From Rhodoferax sp. UBA4409 (GTDB lineage Bacteria > Pseudomonadota > Gammaproteobacteria > Burkholderiales > Burkholderiaceae_C): a DNA stretch of 12,908 nucleotides. A model generated the notes under the pieces. That model had not been told where the DNA came from, made no database searches, and saw only the letters and a list, made by a program, of their open reading frames with translations. The position numbers were made by a program, and so were the translations under genes. Positions 5,747 to 12,150 of the stretch are shown piece by piece (the first letter of the stretch is position 1; the number at the start of each line of letters is the position of its first letter). The stretch lies in contig DGQR01000098.1 in assembly GCA_002390825.1 (NCBI GenBank), positions 6,393-19,300 on the forward strand. The letters run 5' to 3'.

Positions 5747-7006
5747 ATGAATTTTGAAGCCTCCCTGCCCAATGCCTTGCCCGAAGCCCCGGCTTCGACG
5801 GCAGCCCATGCTCCTTCGGTATTGCGGCCACGGGGCTCCAACCACGTGGGTATGCGCCAGTTCAATGAGCGGGTGGTACTGCAGGCGATCCGGCTAAACG
5901 GCAGCCTGCCCAAGGCCGATTTGGCCCGCCTGACCGGACTCACAGCCCAAACCATCGGACTGATCACCACCCGCCTGGAGGACGACGGCTTGCTGCTCCG
6001 CCAGGACCGCGTGCGCGGCCGCATCGGACAGCCCTCGGTGCCGATGGCTTTGAACCCCGACGGCGCCTTCTCGATGGGCATCAAGATTGGCCGCCGCAGT
6101 GCCGATTGGTTGCTGGTCGACTTCACCGGCGTGGTCCGGGCGCGTGAAACCTTGTCCTACAGCTTCCCCGATGCAGATACGTTGCTCCCGCAAGTGCAAA
6201 GCCGCATGCGCAGCCTTCAGGATGGCTTGGGCGCCTTGGCCCCGCGCATCGTGGGGGTCGGGGTAGCGGCCCCCTTTAATTTGGGTGGCTGGCACAAGAT
6301 GCTGGGCCTGTCGGCCTCGGTCTCTGACCAATGGAACCATATTGACCTGGCAGCGCAAGTCCAGGCGATGACCGATGTTCCGGTGAGCTTCGCCAAGGAC
6401 ACCCAAGCGGCGTGTGTGGCAGAGCTGGTGGCCGGGCGCGGGCGGGATTTGAAGAGCTTTTTGTACCTGTTTGTCGATACGTTTGTCGGCGGTGGATTGG
6501 TGCTGAACTCGCACCTGCACGGCGGCATTCACGGCAATGCGGGCGCTGTTGCTTCGCTGCCCCTGCAGGTGGCCAGCGGTGGTGCGGTGCCGGAGCAGCT
6601 ATTGGCCCACGCTTCTTTGTGGGAGTTGGAGCAGCACTTCAAGGCCAGCGGCCTCGACCCCGCCGCCGCCTACGACGACCGAGCGCTGGAGGGGGCTTAT
6701 GCGCCCCTCACCGAAGCCTGGGTTGCCAGTGCCGCCCAAGGCCTGGCGCAGTGTGTGGTGAGTGGCACGGCATTTCTGGATCTGGACGCGGTGGTGATCG
6801 ACGGATCGTTCACCCGCGCCATGCTCAAGCGCCTGATCGACCAGACTACCTCAGCCCTGCGCAACTACGACTGGGAAGGCCTGTGGCCAGCCAAAGTGAT
6901 TGCCGGCAGCATCGGGTCGGATGCGCGGGCTTTGGGGGGTGCCTTGCTGCCCCTGCATGAAAACTTTGCACCCGATCGCGATCTTTTTCTCAAGGTTACC
7001 GCCTGA
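5747..7006 (+). CDS. ROK-family transcriptional regulator of the Frc locus
   Basis: A 419-residue ROK (repressor, ORF, kinase) regulator, probably FrcR-like, controlling frcBCA and perhaps frcK. Residues 34-95 form a winged helix-turn-helix (NERVVLQAIRLNG, LARLTGLTAQTIGLI). The rest is the sugar-kinase-like ROK domain. The N-terminal phosphate loop of active kinases is degenerate (IKIGRRSADW), and the usual zinc motif CxCGxxGC is absent after HGNAGA (262-267). The protein should therefore be a sugar sensor, not a kinase. ATG 5747 is preferred; an in-frame GTG at 5666 would add 27 residues with no family resemblance. It sits after frcA on the same strand, possibly in the operon. The effector is inferred to be the transported sugar. 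Confidence 0.87.
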   Translation: MNFEASLPNALPEAPASTAAHAPSVLRPRGSNHVGMRQFNERVVLQAIRLNGSLPKADLARLTGLTAQTIGLITTRLEDDGLLLRQDRVRGRIGQPSVPMALNPDGAFSMGIKIGRRSADWLLVDFTGVVRARETLSYSFPDADTLLPQVQSRMRSLQDGLGALAPRIVGVGVAAPFNLGGWHKMLGLSASVSDQWNHIDLAAQVQAMTDVPVSFAKDTQAACVAELVAGRGRDLKSFLYLFVDTFVGGGLVLNSHLHGGIHGNAGAVASLPLQVASGGAVPEQLLAHASLWELEQHFKASGLDPAAAYDDRALEGAYAPLTEAWVASAAQGLAQCVVSGTAFLDLDAVVIDGSFTRAMLKRLIDQTTSALRNYDWEGLWPAKVIAGSIGSDARALGGALLPLHENFAPDRDLFLKVTA

Positions 7007-7010
7007 GGGC

Positions 7011-8258
7011 TCAAGCGCCTTCGAGCGGTAAGCGGATCTCGAAGCAGGCGCCGCCTTCCGGCCGGTTGGTGCAGCGCACGGTGCCGCCGTGTCGCTCGGC
7101 GATGGATTTCACCAAAGCCAGGCCCAACCCGACTCCGCCCTCCCGCTCAGAAGCACCCGGCAGCCGGTAAAAGGGCTCAAAAATTCGCTGTTGTTGCTCC
7201 GGGGGGACGCCGGGGCCGCTGTCGCACACCTGAATCAGGGCCCACTCGGCCTCTGCGCGCACCACCAGATGCACGTCGCCCGCACCGTAACGGCGCGCGT
7301 TTTCCAGCAGGTTGCGTACTGCGCGCCGCAGCAGTTTGGCGACACCGGGAACCTCCAAAGCCTGTAGCTCAACATCCAGCAGCGCTTGGTTGCGCGCGCA
7401 CTCCTCGGCGGCCAGACCGACTAGATCCACCGACTCCACCGTGCCGAGGTCGGCTTCTTTGGCATCCAGCCGGCTGGCCAGCAGGATCTCTTCAATCAGT
7501 TGGTCCAGCTCGGCAATGTTGCGAGCAACCTCTTGCTTGAAAGCCGCGCTGGGCGTGCTGCCCATTAATTCCAGCCCCATGCGGATGCGAGCCAGCGGGG
7601 AGCGTAGCTCGTGCGACGCATTGGCTAGTAGTGATTTTTGGGAGGCCAGCAAGGTGTCGCGCGCCTGCACCAGGGTTTCGATTTGTTCGGCGGCGTGGTT
7701 GAAGCGCGCGGCCAGAAAGCCCACCTCATCATCGCCCTGCATGCGCACCCGGGCACCCAGATCCCCGTTGCCCCAGCGCTCAACCCCGTTTTGCAGCGTT
7801 TCCAGCCTGCGGGTCAAACGGCGGATGATGGGGTAAGTGCCCAGCGCCACCGCAACCGCCACCAGCGCAAGCGTCCAGGCAAAGCCGAAGGGGGCCTTGA
7901 AATTGTTGTTGGGCGGGCGGGGCAGGTGGAGGTGAATGGTTTGGCCATCGGCCATTCGCACCAGAAACTCCGGGCCCCGGCCGAAACGGCCCGGGCGCTC
8001 GCTATCGCGGTCATCGCTGGCGTCGTCTTTGGTGTCGGGCGGCGGTGGATAGTCTCCCAGGCTGAGGCCGGGCACCGGTGGCGGGCGGCTCAAGCGGGCC
8101 CGGCCGTTGCCGATGACCTCGCCAAATTCGTTGCGCACTACGACTTCCCGCAGGGGCGGTTCGCTGGTCATGCGCCACACCCATCCGACCAGCACAGTAA
8201 GCACCACGACCGTGAGCACCACGGCCAGCCAAATGCGGACATACAGCTTGTGCAGCAT
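7011..8258 (-). CDS. Sensor histidine kinase, CpxA/RstB-like
   Basis: A 415-residue inner-membrane kinase. Membrane segments are near 9-28 and 124-143. The periplasmic loop between them (about 95 residues) is rich in proline and charged residues (DYPPPPDTKDD, then HLHLPRPP). HAMP follows (about 144-197). The phosphorylated histidine is H216 in ASHELRSPLAR. The ATPase domain has N320 (NLLEN), D346 in CDSGPGVP, RIFEPFYR (359-365) and GVGLGLALVKS (376-386). It starts 6 bases after the stop of the response regulator, so the two form an operon. Its 3' end converges on the ROK gene with 4 bases between. The loop sequence gives no clear signal identity; a Cpx-like envelope stress role is suggested by the partner and the box upstream. 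Confidence 0.92.
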   Translation of the reverse strand: MLHKLYVRIWLAVVLTVVVLTVLVGWVWRMTSEPPLREVVVRNEFGEVIGNGRARLSRPPPVPGLSLGDYPPPPDTKDDASDDRDSERPGRFGRGPEFLVRMADGQTIHLHLPRPPNNNFKAPFGFAWTLALVAVAVALGTYPIIRRLTRRLETLQNGVERWGNGDLGARVRMQGDDEVGFLAARFNHAAEQIETLVQARDTLLASQKSLLANASHELRSPLARIRMGLELMGSTPSAAFKQEVARNIAELDQLIEEILLASRLDAKEADLGTVESVDLVGLAAEECARNQALLDVELQALEVPGVAKLLRRAVRNLLENARRYGAGDVHLVVRAEAEWALIQVCDSGPGVPPEQQQRIFEPFYRLPGASEREGGVGLGLALVKSIAERHGGTVRCTNRPEGGACFEIRLPLEGA

Positions 8259-8264
8259 TACCGG

Positions 8265-8981
8265 TTAGTCCTGTTGCCGTGCAAACACGTAACCCACGCC
8301 ACGTACCGTCAGGATGCGTTTGGGCTCCTTGGCGTCTGCTTCGATGGCTGCGCGGATGCGGCCCATGTGCACATCGATGGAGCGGTCAAAGGCCTCCAGC
8401 TCGCGGCCCCGCACCGCTTCCATGATCTGGTCGCGGGTCAGCACCCGGCCGGCCCGCTCTGCCAGCGCGACCAGCAGGTCGAATTGGTACGAGGTGAGCT
8501 CGCAGGCAGTGCCGGCCACGGTGACGGTGCGGGCATCGCGGTCGATTTCGAGGGTGCCGAAGCGCAAGGCTTTGGCATTGCTGGCGGGTGTCTCCCCCTT
8601 GCGCCGCAGGATGGCGCGAATCCGTGCCAGCAGTTCGCGGGGTTCAAAAGGCTTGGGCAGGTAGTCGTCGGCGCCGATTTCCAGCCCGATGATGCGGTCC
8701 ATCGCATCGCCTTTGGCGGTCAGCATCAGCACCGGGACTTGCCCCATCGCGCCGGGCAGGGCGCGGATACGGCGGCAAATTTCGAGGCCGTCCATGTCCG
8801 GGAGCATCAGGTCGAGGATCACCAAGTCCGGTGGCGGGGCTCCGCTGTCGGCGGCGAGCCGGGCGAGACCGCTTTGCCCATCGCCCGCGTGGGCTACGGA
8901 GAAGCCGGATTGTTCGAGGTACTCGGCCACCATGGAGGCTAGCCGGGCATCGTCTTCGATCATGAGCAGGTTTTGGCGCAT
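8265..8981 (-). CDS. Response regulator, OmpR/PhoB family, CpxR-like
   Basis: A 238-residue DNA-binding regulator phosphorylated by the adjacent kinase. The receiver domain has acidic pocket D10/D11, phospho-acceptor D57 (VILDLMLPD), T88 and K110 (LPKPF). The C-terminal winged helix carries LTRDQIMEAVRG, FDRSIDVHMGRIR and ILTVRGVGYVF. The stretches MDRIIGLEIGADDYLPKPF and FDRSIDVHMGRIR closely follow CpxR. Upstream is a perfect GTAAA-N5-GTAAA (9037-9051), the CpxR recognition pattern, which suggests autoregulation. No clear Shine-Dalgarno precedes ATG 8981. RstA is the main alternative relative; the target genes are not shown by sequence alone. Confidence 0.92.
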   Translation of the reverse strand: MRQNLLMIEDDARLASMVAEYLEQSGFSVAHAGDGQSGLARLAADSGAPPPDLVILDLMLPDMDGLEICRRIRALPGAMGQVPVLMLTAKGDAMDRIIGLEIGADDYLPKPFEPRELLARIRAILRRKGETPASNAKALRFGTLEIDRDARTVTVAGTACELTSYQFDLLVALAERAGRVLTRDQIMEAVRGRELEAFDRSIDVHMGRIRAAIEADAKEPKRILTVRGVGYVFARQQD

Positions 8982-9036
8982 GCCCGCAGTCTAGCGGCGA
9001 CCATCCCCGCCCAGATGCGGCTGGCTTGAAGATTCC

Positions 9037-9051
9037 GTAAAGTTGGGTAAA
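9037..9051. promoter_or_regulatory. CpxR-type box GTAAA-N5-GTAAA
   Basis: GTAAA at 9037-9041 and again at 9047-9051, a head-to-tail repeat with 10-base period as OmpR-family dimers require. It lies 56 bases upstream of the response regulator start, in the 104-base gap after ampG. In E. coli this pattern is the CpxR binding consensus. Read toward the regulator gene it is TTTAC-N5-TTTAC. Confidence 0.6.
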
Positions 9052-9055
9052 TTTC

Positions 9056-9099
9056 GCTATTAAATATATAGCAACAAGCGCTTGATTAATGGGCGCTAG
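9056..9099 (+). repeat. 44-bp two-hairpin dispersed repeat, copy 2 (end of ampG)
   Basis: Same architecture and spacing as 1687-1730: GCTAT-N8-TAGC-N5-GCGC-N11-GCGCTAG. Here the arms are better paired (GCTAT with ATAGC, AGCGC with GCGCT). The ampG stop codon (minus strand, 9086-9088) and its last few codons lie inside the element. Relative to the gene whose end it forms, it is inverted compared with copy 1. Confidence 0.6.
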
Positions 9100-10429
9100 G
9101 GGTCGATTTGATGCGTGATGCCAAAACGATCAGCACCAGCACTGGCAGCCCGATGCAGGCAGTACCCACGAAAAACGGGGTGTACCCGACCGCATTGACC
9201 ACATCGCCCGAGAAGCCGGCCAGAAACTTGGGCAGCAACACCATCATGGAGCTGAACAGCGCATATTGGGTTGCCGAGTATTGGATGTTGGTGAGTGAGG
9301 ACAGGTAGGCCACAAACGCCGCAGTCGCAATCCCGCTGGAGAAATTGTCAGCCGAAATCACCGCCATCAAGGCGTGCAGGTCGTGCCCGCGGGTGCCCAG
9401 CCAGGCAAACAGCAGGTTGCTACCTGCGCTTAGCACCGCGCCCACCATCAAGACTTTGAGCACGCCCATGCGCAGCGCCAGCGCGCCGCCGACAAAGGCG
9501 CCGACCAGCGTCATGATGACGCCATAGACCTTGGTAATCGCCGCAACCTCGCCCTTGGTGTAGCCCATGTCCACGTAAAACGGGTTGGCCATGATGCCCA
9601 TGACCACATCGCTGATGCGGTAGGTGGCAATCAAGGACAAGATCAACACCGCATGCCAGCGGTGGCGCCGTACAAACTCGGCGAAGGGCTCAATCAGTGC
9701 GCTTTGCAGCCATTCACCGGCGTTGCGGGCCGGGCGCAGAGGCGCCGGTGCGGGTTCTTTGGACAAGAGCACCACCAACATGCCCGGCAGCATGCTCATG
9801 GCCATGACCAAGTAGGCGGTGCGCCAGGCCGCATATTGGTACAGGTCGGCGCTGGGGGTTTCGTTGGCCGCTGCAATCCAGAGGGCACCTGCGCCCGCCC
9901 AGATCATGGCCAGGCGGTAGCCCGCCATGTAGGTGGCTGACAGCGCGGCCTGGTGCTGGCTGTCGCCTGATTCGATACGAAAGGCATCCAGCGCAATATC
10001 CTGGGTGGCAGAGGCGAAAGCCAACGCAATCGCGCACCACACCACCGGGGTCAAGGCGTTGCGCGGGTCGGTCAGGGCCATGGTGCAGAGTGCAGCCATG
10101 ATGGCCGCTTGTGCCACGAGCAGCCAGCTGCGGCGGCGGCCGAGTGCAGCGGTGAGCAAAGGAATTGGCAAGCGGTCCACCAAAGGTGCCCATGCCCACT
10201 TGAAGCCGAAGGCGATGCCCACCCAGCTCATGTGGCCAATGGTGCTGCGGTCGACGCCGGCTTCGCGCAACCAGAAACTCAGGGTCCCGAACACCAGCAA
10301 GAAGGGCAGTCCCGCCGAGAAGCCCAGCGCTAGCATCCGCAGCGAGGCCGGTTCTGCATAGACCTTGAGCATGTCCCGCCAATGGGGGTTGTCGGCGGTA
10401 GCGGGGGTGTCGGGCGTTAGGGAACTCAT
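9086..10429 (-). CDS. ampG: AmpG-like muropeptide permease (MFS)
   Basis: A 447-residue inner-membrane major facilitator with about 12 hydrophobic segments, resembling AmpG, which brings anhydromuropeptides from the periplasm into the cytoplasm for peptidoglycan recycling. Family features are FWLREAGVDRSTIG, then SWVGIAFGFKWAWAPLVDR and LGRRRSWL in the N-terminal half, and ATQDIALDAFRIE in helix 5. It is slightly shorter than E. coli AmpG (about 490). I chose ATG 10429; ATG 10471 and 10639 are in frame, but the longest would cover the divergent protease gene. The last few codons lie inside a dispersed repeat. AmpG links wall turnover to beta-lactamase control where ampR/ampC exist; none is in this window. 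Confidence 0.85.
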   Translation of the reverse strand: MSSLTPDTPATADNPHWRDMLKVYAEPASLRMLALGFSAGLPFLLVFGTLSFWLREAGVDRSTIGHMSWVGIAFGFKWAWAPLVDRLPIPLLTAALGRRRSWLLVAQAAIMAALCTMALTDPRNALTPVVWCAIALAFASATQDIALDAFRIESGDSQHQAALSATYMAGYRLAMIWAGAGALWIAAANETPSADLYQYAAWRTAYLVMAMSMLPGMLVVLLSKEPAPAPLRPARNAGEWLQSALIEPFAEFVRRHRWHAVLILSLIATYRISDVVMGIMANPFYVDMGYTKGEVAAITKVYGVIMTLVGAFVGGALALRMGVLKVLMVGAVLSAGSNLLFAWLGTRGHDLHALMAVISADNFSSGIATAAFVAYLSSLTNIQYSATQYALFSSMMVLLPKFLAGFSGDVVNAVGYTPFFVGTACIGLPVLVLIVLASRIKSTPSAH

Positions 10430-10469
10430 CGGGGAATAATACCTGTCCACTTTGGAGTCAAACGCTGCC
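10430..10469. promoter_or_regulatory. 40-base divergent ampG / M48 protease promoter region
   Basis: The gap contains AATAATA (10435-10441). Read plus it gives AATAAT, and read minus TATTAT, each five of six to the -10 consensus, so one AT block may serve both genes. A minus-strand TTGACT (10456-10461) lies only 14 bases upstream of the minus -10, too close for a standard promoter. Leaders would be very short on the ampG side. No GTAAA-type box is present here. Confidence 0.3.
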
Positions 10470-11339
10470 ATGTTGAGTGATCTTTGTTCTGTGAGTCGCC
10501 TCCGCCCATCTCTGATCCGCTGGGTTGGCGGCTTGTTGATGGTGGGTTGCACCGTGTTCACCCCGGCCGTGTGGGCGAGGGAGGGTGTGGAGGTGGGAGG
10601 CAACTCCGCATTCAGCAAGTTGGTCTCTGCGAGCGACATTGAGCAGTCCGCAGCGCAGCAATACGCCCAGATGCTGGCCCAGGCGCAGCAGCAAAGGGCG
10701 TTGGCCGGGAATGAGCATCCTCAAGTACAGCGTTTGAGGGCGATCGCGCGGCGCATCATCCCTTACGCCAATGAATGGAATCCCCGCGCGAAAGACTGGC
10801 GGTGGGAGATCAACCTGATCGGATCCAAGCAGATCAATGCTTTTTGCATGCCGGGGGGGAAGATCGCTTTCTACACCGGCATTCTCGATACGCTCAAACT
10901 CACAGATGACGAAGTCGCCATGGTCATGGGCCACGAAATCGCCCATGCCTTGCGGGAGCACGCCCGTGAGCGGATGGGTAAAACCGCAGCGACCGGGCTG
11001 GGTGCGAACTTGCTGTCGCAGGTGCTGGGGCTTGGGCAGATCGGGCAAACAGTCACCCAATACGGTGCCCAGCTCTTGACCTTGAAGTTCAGCCGTGAAG
11101 ATGAGTCCGAAGCCGATCTGGTCGGGCTGGAGCTTGCTGCCCGCGCGGGTTACGACCCGCGCGCGGGCATCACCTTGTGGCGAAAGATGTCGGCCGCCAA
11201 CAAAAATGCGCCGCCGCAATGGCTGTCGACCCACCCTGCCGGCGATACCCGGATTGCCGACATGGAAGCGGCCATGGCGCAAGTGGTGCCCCTGTATGCG
11301 AAGGCTCAAAAGCCCGAAAAATCCAAAAAAGTGCCTTAA
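10470..11339 (+). CDS. Exported M48-family zinc metalloprotease
   Basis: A 289-residue periplasmic or outer-membrane-associated peptidase, similar to BepA/LoiP-type quality-control proteases. Residues 1-36 form a signal peptide, with arginines then a hydrophobic stretch ending AVWA. An MVGC just before leaves a lipoprotein anchor possible, though M is poor at -3. Zinc ligands are H155 and H159 in HEIAH, with E156 catalytic. The third ligand lies in SREDESEAD (208-216). A late STHPAGDTRI carries the histidine that covers the site in BepA. There is no TPR tail as in full-length BepA. ATG 10470 has GGAG upstream at long distance; an in-frame TTG at 10452 is less likely. Cpx-type systems control an M48 protease (htpX) in E. 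coli, of interest given the nearby kinase pair. Confidence 0.9.
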   Translation: MLSDLCSVSRLRPSLIRWVGGLLMVGCTVFTPAVWAREGVEVGGNSAFSKLVSASDIEQSAAQQYAQMLAQAQQQRALAGNEHPQVQRLRAIARRIIPYANEWNPRAKDWRWEINLIGSKQINAFCMPGGKIAFYTGILDTLKLTDDEVAMVMGHEIAHALREHARERMGKTAATGLGANLLSQVLGLGQIGQTVTQYGAQLLTLKFSREDESEADLVGLELAARAGYDPRAGITLWRKMSAANKNAPPQWLSTHPAGDTRIADMEAAMAQVVPLYAKAQKPEKSKKVP

Positions 11340-11372
11340 AGCGGGCCTGAACGGCACTGTTTGCACTCCCGC

Positions 11373-11388
11373 TAGTCCACGCGGACTA
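11373..11388. repeat. Perfect inverted repeat between protease and PEP-CTERM genes
   Basis: TAGTCC-ACGC-GGACTA forms a 6-bp hairpin with a four-base loop, 33 bases after the protease stop. Only a poor T-rich run follows (TTGTTGG), so it is a weak terminator at best; it could instead be a regulator site for the PEP-CTERM gene. Confidence 0.4.
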
Positions 11389-11446
11389 TTGTTGGAAGCC
11401 CGCGATAAAACCACAATTACATCCACTTACATATAAGGGAGTAATT

Positions 11447-12085
11447 GTGAACACACTGCTGAAAAAACTGGCAATAGGTCTGGCACTGGGTTGGTCTATG
11501 GCGGGCGCCGCGATGGCGACGGTTGTGACATCTCCCACCTTTTCTTTGACAGGTGGAAACCACCTCACCCTCAACACCAACCGTGCCAATGCTTTTGATG
11601 TGGCTGTTCCGGGCTTCGATCTGTCGCATGCCCGTTTCGGCAGTTTTTTGAATTTGAGCGGTGCGGCTGATCTGACCTTTACCTTCGTGGGCAAAGAAGC
11701 TGCGTACAACAACGTATTCAGCTCGATCAGCTTCCGCCCCTTCGATGTGGAGTCTTTCTCGAACGCCACGTCGGTCCCCGGCGTGAGTTCTTTCAGTTTT
11801 TCTGATGTGAACGCCGGAAAACTGAACTTCAGTTTCTTCTCGCAGGGCAACTTGCGCTCCGCGTTTGGCAATGGCGACTCCCGCGTGGGTATGGTCTTGA
11901 GCAGCGATAAACAGAGTGCATTGCTGATGTTCAACGACAAGGCCAAAGACCACGACTACGACGACATGGTCATCAAGGTCTCCATCATGACACCGGTACC
12001 CGAGCCGGAGACTTACGCCCTGATGTTGGGTGGGCTGGCCGTTTTGGGTGCAGTGGCCCGACGTCGCAAAGCGCAAAAGCCATAA
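11447..12085 (+). CDS. PEP-CTERM exported protein with DUF4114-like body
   Basis: A 212-residue secreted protein. The signal peptide ends AMA at residue 24. The body carries LTFTFVGKEAAYNN (76-89) and ends in LLMFNDKAKDHDYDDMVIKV, where the acidic DHDYDDM (168-174) resembles the calcium-like acidic stretch of DUF4114 domains. The C-terminal sorting tail is classic: PEPE (185-188), a hydrophobic helix, then ARRRK. Exosortase (EpsH/XrtA type) should cut at PEP and release or anchor the protein at the surface, often with exopolysaccharide or biofilm. No exosortase gene is in the window. The start is GTG 11447, fixed by AGGGAG (11436-11441) five bases before. The ligand or function of the body is unknown. 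Confidence 0.88.
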   Translation: MNTLLKKLAIGLALGWSMAGAAMATVVTSPTFSLTGGNHLTLNTNRANAFDVAVPGFDLSHARFGSFLNLSGAADLTFTFVGKEAAYNNVFSSISFRPFDVESFSNATSVPGVSSFSFSDVNAGKLNFSFFSQGNLRSAFGNGDSRVGMVLSSDKQSALLMFNDKAKDHDYDDMVIKVSIMTPVPEPETYALMLGGLAVLGAVARRRKAQKP

Positions 12086-12112
12086 AAAAAGAGCCCCGAG
12101 AGGGCTCTTTTT
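12086..12112. terminator. Bidirectional terminator between PEP-CTERM gene and xth
   Basis: AAAAAGAGCCC (12086-12096) pairs with GGGCTCTTTTT (12102-12112) around CGAGA. T runs follow on both strands, so it can end the PEP-CTERM gene directly after its stop and xth from the other side. Confidence 0.88.
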
Positions 12113-12150
12113 GATGGGAGATCACAGTCCCGCTGTTGCTTGGCACCTAG

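Noticed and set aside
7638..8942. 434-codon plus-strand open frame across the two-component genes
   Set aside because: It is a GC-driven shadow of the histidine kinase and response regulator, with unnatural histidine- and glutamine-rich composition.
10430..10639. 70-residue N-terminal extension of AmpG
   Set aside because: It would lie inside the signal-peptide region of the divergent protease gene and shows no transporter similarity; AmpG proteins begin close to the first membrane helix.
11353..11364. Sigma54-like GG...GC element (GGCACTGTTTGC) upstream of the PEP-CTERM gene
   Set aside because: The distance between the GG and GC pairs is 8 bases; sigma54 promoters need 10. PEP-CTERM genes can be sigma54-dependent, but this one does not fit.
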